Assembly (NCBI GenBank): GCA_937996725.1
Contig: CALKUR010000076.1
Span: forward strand, 1 to 21,601
Source: an uncultured Dechloromonas sp.
GTDB taxonomy: Bacteria; Pseudomonadota; Gammaproteobacteria; Burkholderiales; Rhodocyclaceae
Direction of reading: 5' to 3'
DNA: 21,601 bases
Positions 7,677-14,683 of the stretch are shown here, in pieces. The notes below the pieces were generated by a model, which saw only the letters and a list, made by a program, of their open reading frames with translations, had not been told where the DNA came from and searched no databases. Position numbers and translations under genes: made by a program. Position 1 is the first letter of the stretch. Every line of letters starts with the position of its first letter.

Positions 7677-8215
7677 TTCAACATACTCGCAACCGTTGGC
7701 GGGCGTCTGGGGTAAGCCTGATTGAAGTATTGATCGGCCTGGTCGTGTTGGGGATTTTGGGATTGATGGCGGTACCCAGCTGGGCAGAGTTTCAGGAACG
7801 GCAACGATTGAAGGCCGCTGCTGAAACGCTTGCCGGCAGTTTGAATCTGGCGCGATCCGAAGCGCTGGCCCAGCAGCAGTTCGCCTACGTGCAGTTGTCC
7901 GGCCAAAGTGGTGAGCGTTGGTGCTATGCCGTGGCAACGACACCTAACTGTGACTGTCAGGCCGGCTGTGAGGCGATTCAGCGGGTAGAAGGTCAATCGT
8001 GGTCCGGGGTAACGTTGAGCAGCACTTCACGCAAAGTGTTCCGATTTAATTGGAAAAACGGTTCCGCGACCGGGGCCAATGGCACCGCTACGTTTATCGG
8101 GGCACAAAGTGGCCAGCGCCTTTGCGTGGTGCTGAGTAACCTGGGGCGGGTTAGAATCACCACTTCTAAACAGAAACCGGTGCCGGGCTATACCCAGGAT
8201 GCCGGTTGTAGTTGA
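7673..8215 (+). CDS. FimT/GspH-like type IV prepilin (minor pseudopilin)
   Basis: A 180-residue protein with a class III prepilin signal: short basic leader, then SG|VSLIEVLIGLVVLGILGLMA, with cleavage after Gly13 and the conserved Glu at +5 of the mature protein. The hydrophobic helix is followed by AVPSWAEFQERQRLKAAAET and SLNLARSEALAQQ, the typical start of GspH/FimT pseudopilins. These initiate or tip type IV pili or type II secretion pseudopili and can bind DNA or other ligands. The globular part has six cysteines (RWCYA, NCDCQAGC, RLCVV, AGCS), an even number suited to disulfides. The start codon is a TTG overlapping the previous TGA. No other pilus gene is present in the window; a prepilin peptidase and assembly ATPase must be elsewhere. 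Confidence 0.88.
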   Translation: MIQHTRNRWRASGVSLIEVLIGLVVLGILGLMAVPSWAEFQERQRLKAAAETLAGSLNLARSEALAQQQFAYVQLSGQSGERWCYAVATTPNCDCQAGCEAIQRVEGQSWSGVTLSSTSRKVFRFNWKNGSATGANGTATFIGAQSGQRLCVVLSNLGRVRITTSKQKPVPGYTQDAGCS

Positions 8216-8219
8216 TTTT

Positions 8220-9464
8220 ATGAGCCACCATCCTTCTCACCGACATCTGCCGGCCGCTGCAAAGGCCTCGGATACTGACTTTGATCTGATCATTGTCGGC
8301 GGAGGGTTAACGGGCTCAAGTCTAGCGGTGGCCTTAGCAGATACCAACTTACGTATTGCCTTGGTGGATGCGCGTGCGCCGAGCCGGCCACAGGGTTGGC
8401 CGGAACGTTGGGACAGCCGTGTGTACGCCATCAGCCCGGGCAGTGCGGACTTTCTGGATCAAATTGGGTGCTGGGGGCATTTGCCGGCCGATCGTTTGCA
8501 GCGCGTGGAACGGATGGCGGTTTACGGCGATGCGGGCGGCGAGATTGAATTCTCGGCATTTGATATCGGTACGGAAGAACTAGCCTGGATTGTCGAATCC
8601 GCGGAAATCGCCTGCGAGTTATGGACTTCAGTCAGTCGACAACGCAACGTCACTTGTTTTTGTCCGGCGGAGCCACGGGCCTTACAGGTGTCAGATGAGG
8701 TCGCGACATTGACGCTTGCCTCGGGCCAGAGCCTGCGCGCCAAGCTGGTGGTGGGGGCCGATGGTCGCGAATCGTGGGTACGCCAGCAGATGGGGTTGAG
8801 TAGTCAGCATGATCCCTATGGCGAGCTGGGCGTGGTCGCCAACTTCCGAACAGAGCTGCCGCATTTTGGGTCGGCCTATCAGTGGTTTCGACACGACGGT
8901 GTTTTAGCGTACCTACCGTTATCCGGTGGTGATGGTACAGATCATGGCCGTATGATGTCGATGGTATGGTCGGCACCGGAGGCTGTGGCAAAGGAGCTGC
9001 TGGCCTTGTCACCCGAGGATCTGGCCTATCGTGTTTCGATGGCGGGCGAGAGCAAACTCGGCGCACTTGAATTGATGGCACCGGCTGCTGGTTTCCCGCT
9101 GAAGCTGGTGCGCGTACCGAAAGTTGTGGCTTCACGTGTGGCGCTGATTGGGGACGCCGCGCATGGTATTCACCCGTTGACGGGACATGGTGTGAATCTG
9201 GGCTTTCAGGATGCACGAGTGCTGGCGCAACTGATTCGCGACGCACGCCCAGTCGATGATATTGGCGATCTGCAGCTGCTTAGTCGTTATCAACGCGCGC
9301 GCAAGGAAGAAGTGGTTTTGTTACAGACGGCAACCGATGCGATGCGTCAATTGTTTGCGACCGATAAGCCGGGGATTACGCAGTTGCGTAACCTAGGGCT
9401 GTCGCTGACCAATCGACTGCCGCTATTGAAGTCGCTGTTTATCCGGTATGCGCTGGAGCGCTGA
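8220..9464 (+). CDS. UbiH/UbiF/VisC/COQ6-family FAD-dependent hydroxylase
   Basis: A flavin monooxygenase expected to hydroxylate the aromatic ring of a ubiquinone precursor at the inner membrane face. The product is 414 residues, near family length. The Rossmann motif DLIIVGGGLTGSSLAVAL (GGG at 27-29) binds FAD; VVGADGRES is the DG motif; ALIGDAAHGIHPLTGHGVNL (about 308-327, Asp312) is the GD motif contacting the FAD ribityl and pyrophosphate. Which ring position it acts on (UbiH, UbiF or UbiI role) cannot be decided without comparing to characterised members, so no symbol is given. ATG 8220 is preferred, 4 bases after the prepilin stop; ATG 8199 would add 7 residues and overlap the prepilin. 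dsbC follows 9 bases on. Confidence 0.9.
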   Translation: MSHHPSHRHLPAAAKASDTDFDLIIVGGGLTGSSLAVALADTNLRIALVDARAPSRPQGWPERWDSRVYAISPGSADFLDQIGCWGHLPADRLQRVERMAVYGDAGGEIEFSAFDIGTEELAWIVESAEIACELWTSVSRQRNVTCFCPAEPRALQVSDEVATLTLASGQSLRAKLVVGADGRESWVRQQMGLSSQHDPYGELGVVANFRTELPHFGSAYQWFRHDGVLAYLPLSGGDGTDHGRMMSMVWSAPEAVAKELLALSPEDLAYRVSMAGESKLGALELMAPAAGFPLKLVRVPKVVASRVALIGDAAHGIHPLTGHGVNLGFQDARVLAQLIRDARPVDDIGDLQLLSRYQRARKEEVVLLQTATDAMRQLFATDKPGITQLRNLGLSLTNRLPLLKSLFIRYALER

Positions 9465-9473
9465 GGAATCTTG

Positions 9474-10190
9474 ATGAAGTTACCTTTAAAAATACTGATG
9501 GCTGCCTGTTTGCTGGCGAGCGCTTGGGTTCATGCCGATGAAATCGCTTCGCCAGCCTTGGCCAGCATCATTGAGAAGCAGATGGGCGTGAAGCCACAAC
9601 GGATCATCAAGACGCCGTATCTGGGTGGGCTTTATGAGGTTTATGCGGGCGGCGAATTGTTTTATACCGATGAGAAGGGGTCCGCCTACTTGGTCGGCGG
9701 CTCATTGATTGACGGCAAGACGATGCGCAATGTGACGGCAGACCAGATGAAGGGGTTGCAAAAGCAGATCTTGGCCAACTTGCCGTTGCAAGATGCAATT
9801 AAACGCGTAAACGGCAACGGCGGTGGCGGCAAGCGAACCGTTATTACCTTTGAAGATCCGAATTGTGGCTACTGCAAGAAACTGACGCGTGAACTCGTGA
9901 ATTTGAAGAACGCGACGGTGTACACCTTTATGGTGCCGATGCTTTCGGATGATTCTCTGGTCAAATCACGCCGCATCTGGTGTGCCCCGGATCGACTACA
10001 AGCCTGGGATGACTGGATGGTTCAGGGCAAAGCACCCACAGGGTCAGACAGTTGTGTGAATCCGTTGGAGCGTAACAGCAAGCTGGCGCAGACACTGGGT
10101 GTGACAGGAACACCGGCGCTGTATTTCCCGAATGGTGAACGCGTACCGGGTTATATGCCGCTCGATAAAATCGAGAAGCTGCTGAAATAA
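9474..10190 (+). CDS. dsbC: Thiol:disulfide interchange protein DsbC, periplasmic isomerase
   Basis: Isomerises wrong disulfides in secreted proteins and is kept reduced by DsbD in the periplasm. It has 238 residues with signal peptide MKLPLKILMAACLLASAWVHA cut before DE. The N-terminal dimerisation domain (about 22-85, with YEVYAGGELFYTDEKG) is followed by a linker and a thioredoxin fold. The active site is Cys131-Gly-Tyr-Cys134 in FEDPNCGYCKKL, the classic CGYC of DsbC. The cis-proline loop is GVTGTPALYF. Two more cysteines (RIWCAP and DSCVNP) correspond to the structural disulfide of DsbC. The start at 9474 is set by GAGGA at 9463-9467; a TTG at 9471 is not needed. It is the last gene of the run before the terminator. 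Confidence 0.95.
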   Translation: MKLPLKILMAACLLASAWVHADEIASPALASIIEKQMGVKPQRIIKTPYLGGLYEVYAGGELFYTDEKGSAYLVGGSLIDGKTMRNVTADQMKGLQKQILANLPLQDAIKRVNGNGGGGKRTVITFEDPNCGYCKKLTRELVNLKNATVYTFMVPMLSDDSLVKSRRIWCAPDRLQAWDDWMVQGKAPTGSDSCVNPLERNSKLAQTLGVTGTPALYFPNGERVPGYMPLDKIEKLLK

Positions 10191-10217
10191 AAAATGGGCA
10201 CCTAGGTGCCCATTTTT
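10189..10217. terminator. Bidirectional terminator between dsbC and amtB
   Basis: AAAATGGGCAC (10191-10201), loop CTAG, GTGCCCATTTT (10206-10216). The core is a perfect palindrome with T runs on both strands (five T on plus, six on minus from 10189-10194). It ends the long plus-strand run and the convergent amtB transcript. Confidence 0.93.
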
Positions 10218-10233
10218 GTTGTTGGTGTTCTGA

Positions 10234-11433
10234 TTACAAATCGCGGGTATCTGGTGTAGCCGTAATACGGTGGATGGTCAGGTCAGCGCCGTTGTACTCC
10301 TCTTCCTGATCCAACCGGATGCCGACAAAGGCCTTGAGCACGCCGTAGACCACGCTGCCGCCGATCAGGGCGATGATGATTGCCATGCCGGTCATGAGGG
10401 CTTGTGCAGCGAGTGAAATGCCACCGAGGCCACCAAGTGCTTCGGCACCAAAGATACCGGCGGCGATGCCCCCCCAGGCACCACAGAGGCCATGCAGCGG
10501 CCAGACGCCGAGGACGTCGTCAATCTTGAGGCGATTCTGCGTGAGGGTAAACATCCAGACAAAGAGACCTCCGGCAATCAGGCCCGTCGCCAGGGCACCG
10601 AGCGGATGCATGAGGTCTGAACCCGCACAGACAGCGACTAAGCCAGCCAAGGGGCCGTTATAAGCGAAGCCGGGATCATTCTTGCCAACAATGAGGGCGG
10701 CAATGGTGCCGCCGGCCATGGCCATGAGCGAGTTGGCCGCGACGAGGCCGCTGATCTTATCGAGCGTTTGCGCGCTCATCACGTTGAAACCGAACCAGCC
10801 TACGGCCAAGACCCAAGCACCCAGGGCCAGAAACGGGATCGATGATGGCGGGTGGGCAGCCATGGCCCCATTCTTGCCATAACGGCCGTGACGGGCACCC
10901 AGTAGCAACACGGCGGGCAGCGCGATCCAGCCACCCATGGCATGTACGACCACCGAACCGGCGAAGTCGTGGAACTCCTGGCCGAAGCTGGCCTTCAGCC
11001 ATGCTTGAATCCCAAAGTGCTGGTTCCAGGCGATGCCTTCAAAGAACGGGTACACAAAACCGACCAGCACAAAGGTGGCAGCCAGTTGCGGGTTGAATTT
11101 GGCGCGTTCAGCAATGCCACCCGAGATAATGGCGGGGATGGCCGCAGCGAAGGTCAGTAGAAAGAAAAAGCGCGTGATCTCGTAACCGCTCTTCTCAGCA
11201 ATTTGGTTGGCGCTGATGAAGAAGTCTGTCCCGTAAGCGATGGTGAACCCGATCGCGAAATAGGCCACAGTCGAAACGGCAAAGTCCGCCAGAATTTTGA
11301 CGAGGGCGTTGACCTGGTTCTTCTTGCGGACGGTACCGACTTCCAGAAAGGCGAAGCCCGCATGCATGGCGAGTACCATGATGGCACCGAGCAGGATGAA
11401 TAAGGTATCAGAGGCAGTCTTGAGAAGTTCCAT
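10234..11433 (-). CDS. amtB: Ammonium transporter
   Basis: Inner-membrane Amt/Rh channel that brings in ammonium when nitrogen is scarce. It has 399 residues with about eleven hydrophobic segments and, unlike E. coli AmtB, no cleavable signal peptide: the first helix starts at residue 10. Signatures are the GFAFLEVGTVRKKN region, HDFAGSVVVHAMGGW (binding-site Asp157, first pore His164), GWFGFN (a pore Phe), and GVWPLHGLCGAWGG (second pore His314). The short C-terminus after about 375 is the part that GlnK contacts in other species. No glnK/glnB gene lies beside it, so the PII partner must be encoded elsewhere. A sigma-54 promoter at 11485-11500 indicates nitrogen control. No clear Shine-Dalgarno precedes the ATG. 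Confidence 0.97.
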   Translation of the reverse strand: MELLKTASDTLFILLGAIMVLAMHAGFAFLEVGTVRKKNQVNALVKILADFAVSTVAYFAIGFTIAYGTDFFISANQIAEKSGYEITRFFFLLTFAAAIPAIISGGIAERAKFNPQLAATFVLVGFVYPFFEGIAWNQHFGIQAWLKASFGQEFHDFAGSVVVHAMGGWIALPAVLLLGARHGRYGKNGAMAAHPPSSIPFLALGAWVLAVGWFGFNVMSAQTLDKISGLVAANSLMAMAGGTIAALIVGKNDPGFAYNGPLAGLVAVCAGSDLMHPLGALATGLIAGGLFVWMFTLTQNRLKIDDVLGVWPLHGLCGAWGGIAAGIFGAEALGGLGGISLAAQALMTGMAIIIALIGGSVVYGVLKAFVGIRLDQEEEYNGADLTIHRITATPDTRDL

Positions 11434-11484
11434 GGGGCGATCGCACTGACGATGTGCGTGTAGGATGAGTAATGCCCCAATAAG

Positions 11485-11500
11485 AGCAAATACTGTGCCA
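11485..11500 (-). promoter_or_regulatory. Sigma-54 (RpoN) promoter of amtB
   Basis: Read on the minus strand the sequence is TGGCACAGTATTTGCT, an exact match to the TGGCAC-N5-TTGCW -24/-12 consensus. It lies about 50 bases upstream of the amtB start codon. amtB is a classical RpoN/NtrC target in other proteobacteria, which supports the assignment. Confidence 0.85.
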
Positions 11501-11538
11501 GTTTGGTGCCCTGTTTAGGCGGTCAGACGGACTTGTTT

Positions 11539-11555
11539 TGCACCGAATGAGTGCG
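11539..11555. promoter_or_regulatory. Candidate NtrC-binding site upstream of amtB
   Basis: TGCACC-GAATG-AGTGCG resembles the NtrC dyad TGCACC-N5-GGTGCA at ten of the twelve defined positions with the correct spacing. It lies about 50 bases upstream of the -24/-12 element, which is close for an enhancer but has precedent. A direct match by eye only. Confidence 0.5.
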
Positions 11556-11570
11556 GCCAGCGCAGCCAAT

Positions 11571-11585
11571 GCCCCAAACTGGGGC
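11571..11585. repeat. Perfect 5-bp dyad GCCCC-AAACT-GGGGC upstream of amtB
   Basis: Inverted repeat with 5-base spacer in the gap between the methyltransferase and amtB. It has the same 5-base spacer as the NtrC-like dyad. Its inner sequence is echoed on the minus strand next to the -24 element (GCACCAAACTGGCAC). The 10-mer AATGCCCCAA occurs both at 11568-11577 and at 11471-11480. It has no T run, so it is not an obvious terminator. Confidence 0.4.
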
Positions 11586-11603
11586 GTGTCCGCGCAAAAA
11601 TGG

Positions 11604-12152
11604 TCATAGCACCGTGTCGATGCGCTTCACGATCAGCCAGACGCCATGGCCCATGACCTGGTGTGTCTGCAGCTGAATGATGTCGAAATGTTTGCAGAGT
11701 TTCGGCAACCACCAGGAAGTGGGTTTTTGAATCAGATGCGCGTTGCGGCCATCGGCCAGCACTTTACCGGCGGGCCCCATGTGGATGGAGAAGAACCCAA
11801 TCTTGGTGGTGATGCTCGCCAGTTCGGCAATCACGTTGTCGATGAGCTCCGGTTCGATATGTTCCAGAACATCGATGCAGCAAACAAGATCAGCGGGTTG
11901 GGGTGTGCCGTATTCTGGGAATGCTGGGTCGTAGGGTTTGTAGACTGGGTTCATGCCGGCTTGATTGAGCCCGACCAACAGATTCTTTTTGCCCGCGCCA
12001 TAATCGGAAACACTTTGTGCTGCTGACTGTTTAATCAGGTCAGCAACTAACGGTGCGAATTGCAGCGAGGCTACGCCGTAATTCGGATTCTGGTGCAGCT
12101 CCTGCTGGAGCTTGCGGTATTCCTCGGTGATGGTCTGGTTGTTTTGGCTCAT
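11604..12152 (-). CDS. Class I SAM-dependent methyltransferase, small
   Basis: A 182-residue cytosolic protein. VSDYGAGKKNLL is the glycine-rich motif I of a Rossmann-type methyltransferase, and ADLVCCIDVLEHIEPELIDN is the motif around the strand-4 acid seen in the Methyltransf_11/23 group. The N-terminus (YRKLQQELHQNPNYG) is a helical cap. The segment GFFSIHMGPAGKVLADGRNA near residue 130 may form part of the acceptor pocket. The substrate is unknown. It lies 24 bases downstream of mltA on the same strand and may be co-transcribed with it. It has no visible terminator before the amtB promoter region. Confidence 0.75.
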   Translation of the reverse strand: MSQNNQTITEEYRKLQQELHQNPNYGVASLQFAPLVADLIKQSAAQSVSDYGAGKKNLLVGLNQAGMNPVYKPYDPAFPEYGTPQPADLVCCIDVLEHIEPELIDNVIAELASITTKIGFFSIHMGPAGKVLADGRNAHLIQKPTSWWLPKLCKHFDIIQLQTHQVMGHGVWLIVKRIDTVL

Positions 12153-12176
12153 GGCGTTATTTTACCTGTCCGAGGA

Positions 12177-13418
12177 TTAGTCTCGTACACGATCCGCTGG
12201 CACGGCGGCCGGCGGGAGTAGTACCCACATTTGACCCTGCTGTTTCATGCGACCGGCATCTTTGCCGGCATCTGGGCCAAAGCCCCAGAAGAAGTCAGCA
12301 CGGACGGCACCCTTGATAGCGCCGCCCGTGTCTTGAGCCAGGACGAGGCGCTTCATGGGTTTATCGCTATTTGGATATGTGGTATCCAGCCAGACCGGTG
12401 CGCCGAGGGGGGTACCGCGAGGGTCGATGGCGATACTACGGCCCGGTGTCAGCGGGACGCCCAGTGCGCCGGGCGGGCCGGCATCCGGGTTGTTCGGATC
12501 TACGGGGAGATTGCGGAAGAAAACGTAACTGGGGTTTTCGTTCAGGAGCGCTTGGACTTTGTTGGGGTTGTTCCGAGCCCAGTTCTGAATACCCTGCATG
12601 GAAGCCTTGTCGGAGGTCAGATCGCCACGCTGGATCAGTACCGTGCCAATGCTCTTGTAGGGCTGACCGTTTTGATCGGCGTAACCGATGCGATGGCGGC
12701 TGCCATCGGGCATTTGAATCCGGCCTGACCCTTGGATTTGCAGGAAAAAGAGTTCAATGGGGTCATCGACCCAGGCTAGGGTTTTGGCATGCATGCGGTT
12801 TGGATCATCTTCAATCTCACCGCGTGTCCAATACGGCACGACCTTATTGTTATCGGTGAGGCGCCCACGCACGCGCTTACCTTTGAGCTCCGGAAACAGA
12901 TCGCCCAGTTCAATGGTGAGCAGATTGGCCGGGACGCCATAGACGGGATATTTGGCCTTATGGCTGTGTTCCTTGGCACCTTGGAGTAAGGGCTCGTAAT
13001 AACCCGTGAATAGACCGTTGGTGGCACCATCATTCTGGACGAGCTGATAGGGCTTGTAGAACTTTTGGTAGTAAGCACGTAGTGCGGTTGGGTTGTTGCG
13101 GTCAGCATCGCTTAAGTTTCTGATGCCGTTGCAGGCATCCTGCCACCCCATTTTTTTGCCGAGGGCGTTACAGCTTTGCAAGAGCGCCGGTGTAGCTTCG
13201 GTGAGCGTCTGGTCATTGGTCCAGCCCGGTAGATCGGACCAGTTCGCCGATTTCAGCGGTTTGATGACCTGAATGGCAACGGGTTTCGCGGCTTCTTTGC
13301 AGGGCGGGCATTCGGTGGTGGCGCAGCCATTGAGAAAAGCCACCACAAGACTTGCCAGCGCCAGCGCCCCCCATGACAATGTCGAGAATTGTGGGGTTCT
13401 GGGTGACGATGAATGCAT
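12177..13418 (-). CDS. mltA: Membrane-bound lytic murein transglycosylase A
   Basis: Cleaves the MurNAc-GlcNAc bond of peptidoglycan with formation of the 1,6-anhydro product, anchored in the outer membrane. The protein has 413 residues from the ATG at 13418. The frame stays open 86 codons further upstream, but that part is arginine/proline rich, crosses the divergent gene and is not believable. The lipobox FLNGC puts the lipid on Cys32. The MltA domain includes FTGYYEPLLQG, a central section with VDDPIELFFLQIQGSGRI, and the 3D region with AQDTGGAIKGAVRADFFWGF. This last stretch holds the two conserved aspartates, with the catalytic Asp in RADFFWG. The end is normal (MWVLLPP). A candidate promoter lies almost on the start codon, and no Shine-Dalgarno is seen. 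Confidence 0.94.
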   Translation of the reverse strand: MHSSSPRTPQFSTLSWGALALASLVVAFLNGCATTECPPCKEAAKPVAIQVIKPLKSANWSDLPGWTNDQTLTEATPALLQSCNALGKKMGWQDACNGIRNLSDADRNNPTALRAYYQKFYKPYQLVQNDGATNGLFTGYYEPLLQGAKEHSHKAKYPVYGVPANLLTIELGDLFPELKGKRVRGRLTDNNKVVPYWTRGEIEDDPNRMHAKTLAWVDDPIELFFLQIQGSGRIQMPDGSRHRIGYADQNGQPYKSIGTVLIQRGDLTSDKASMQGIQNWARNNPNKVQALLNENPSYVFFRNLPVDPNNPDAGPPGALGVPLTPGRSIAIDPRGTPLGAPVWLDTTYPNSDKPMKRLVLAQDTGGAIKGAVRADFFWGFGPDAGKDAGRMKQQGQMWVLLPPAAVPADRVRD

Positions 13419-13422
13419 ATTC

Positions 13423-13451
13423 TGTATAGCCCGGCTAAATGGTTGAAGCAA
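13423..13451 (-). promoter_or_regulatory. Candidate sigma-70 promoter for mltA
   Basis: On the minus strand TTGCTT (13446-13451) and TATACA (13423-13428) are 17 bases apart. The -10 ends only 4 bases before the mltA ATG, so +1 would fall inside the codon. Either transcription starts a little early and the mRNA is leaderless, or this is not the working promoter. Confidence 0.4.
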
Positions 13452-13483
13452 AGATGTATCAGTATACCGAGGGTGGTGCAGGC

Positions 13484-14479
13484 GTGAGTGAAACAGAGTT
13501 GGTGGTATCCGGTGCGCAGATCGAAGCGCAGCTGACGCGGGTTTCTGCTGCCGTAATTTTGCGCCAGGATGGAACGGAATATTTACTCGCCCAGCGACCA
13601 CCCGGCAAAGCGTATGCCGGTTACTGGGAGTTTCCCGGTGGCAAGGTGGAGTCCGGTGAAAGTTTTGCCGACGCATTGGTTCGCGAACTTCAGGAAGAAC
13701 TTGGTATCACCGTCACGGCCATGACGCCGTGGGTCACGCGTCACTTTGTGTATCCGCATGCCCGCGTCGAGATTCGATTCTTCCGCGTAACGGCCTGGAC
13801 CGGAGACTTGCACCCGCATGAGCATACGGACACGGCTTGGTTAAGTGCGGCCGCGATGGCGGGCGGCAAAGCACTGGATCTGCTATCCGTGAGCCCGGTG
13901 CTGCCGGCTAACACGCCGATCTTGCGCGCCTTGGCGTTGCCGCCGGTGTACGCGATCACGAATGCGGGCTCAGTCGGTGTGGCGGCAGAACTGGAACGAC
14001 TAAAACGGGCACGGCCGATGTTGGTACAAGTACGCGAAAAAACACTGGATACGATTCAACGCCAGGCTTTTGCGCGCGAGGTCGCAGCCCTGGTGCACGG
14101 CTATGGTGGTCACGTTTTGTTGAACGGCAATGCTGACGAAGCCATCAATGTAGGTGCGGATGGTGTGCATCTCTCTGCGGCGGCGTTGATGGCTTGCGAA
14201 TCTCGGCCCGATCTGCCCTTAGTCTTTGCCTCGTGTCACACCGCGGCAGAATTGGATAAGGCAAGCAGCCTAGGTCTGGATGCCGTGGTGCTGGGCTCGG
14301 TGAATCCGACGCTGACGCACCCGGAGCCCGGGCACACCACGCTGGGATGGACAGCGTTTGCCGGCTTAATTGAAGGCACATCGCTGCCGATTTATGCTAT
14401 CGGCGGTATGTCGGTGGCGGATGTGGCGACGGCGCAAGCCGTGGGCGCGCAAGGTGTCGCGATGATGCGGGGTTGGTGA
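13484..14479 (+). CDS. Nudix hydrolase fused to a thiamine-phosphate-synthase/TenI-like domain
   Basis: Two-domain protein of about 331 residues. The first part is MutT-like: VSAAVILRQDG, YLLAQRPPGKAYAGYWEFPG, then the full Nudix box GGKVESGESFADALVRELQE and ELGI, expected to hydrolyse oxidised dGTP or a similar nucleotide. The second (from PPVYAIT) is a TIM barrel of the TMP-synthase/TenI type with LVQVREK, GADGVHLS, ASCHT, VVLGSVNPT, LGW and YAIGGMS. Two usual ThiE positions differ: NGNAD where ThiE has an aspartate, and THP where ThiE has TKP. The fusion is known in beta- and gammaproteobacteria; the role of the second half is unsettled. Starts at 13439 and 13454 (ATG) are also possible; GTG 13484 leaves room for the mltA promoter and has GAGGG upstream. 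Confidence 0.88.
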   Translation: MSETELVVSGAQIEAQLTRVSAAVILRQDGTEYLLAQRPPGKAYAGYWEFPGGKVESGESFADALVRELQEELGITVTAMTPWVTRHFVYPHARVEIRFFRVTAWTGDLHPHEHTDTAWLSAAAMAGGKALDLLSVSPVLPANTPILRALALPPVYAITNAGSVGVAAELERLKRARPMLVQVREKTLDTIQRQAFAREVAALVHGYGGHVLLNGNADEAINVGADGVHLSAAALMACESRPDLPLVFASCHTAAELDKASSLGLDAVVLGSVNPTLTHPEPGHTTLGWTAFAGLIEGTSLPIYAIGGMSVADVATAQAVGAQGVAMMRGW

Positions 14480-14484
14480 CCCGA

Positions 14485-14679
14485 TTACTGTTCAGTAGGC
14501 GGGGTGTTGTCGTCGGCGAGCACCTGATCATTTTCCTGCACGGGGATGCGGTACGACTCGTTCGCCCAGGCACCGAGGTCAATCATTTTGCAGCGCTCTG
14601 AGCAGAAGGGGCGCCATTTGTTCTCTGGGGAAAACGGACTAGGCTCACCGCAATGCGGGCAGGGAACCGTCGCAGTCAC
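14485..14679 (-). CDS. yacG: DNA gyrase inhibitor YacG, zinc-binding
   Basis: A 64-residue zinc-ribbon protein that binds GyrB and blocks DNA binding by gyrase in E. coli. Zinc ligands are Cys7 and Cys10 (CPHC) and Cys26 and Cys30 (CSERC). WRPFCSERCKMIDLGAWANE is the conserved family core, followed by the YRIP segment and an acidic tail. It starts with GTG 4 bases after the zapD stop, so it is coupled to zapD. Its stop is only 5 bases from the stop of the convergent Nudix/TenI gene, with no visible terminator between them. Confidence 0.93.
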   Translation of the reverse strand: MTATVPCPHCGEPSPFSPENKWRPFCSERCKMIDLGAWANESYRIPVQENDQVLADDNTPPTEQ

Positions 14680-14683
14680 GGCT

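Noticed and set aside
12231..12859. Two long plus-strand frames opposite mltA
   Set aside because: mltA is well supported by lipobox and catalytic motifs; the plus-strand products show no domain and no ribosome-binding site.
13419..13676. N-terminal extension of mltA by 86 codons
   Set aside because: It would cross the divergent gene and put an Arg/Pro-rich segment before a clear lipoprotein signal peptide.
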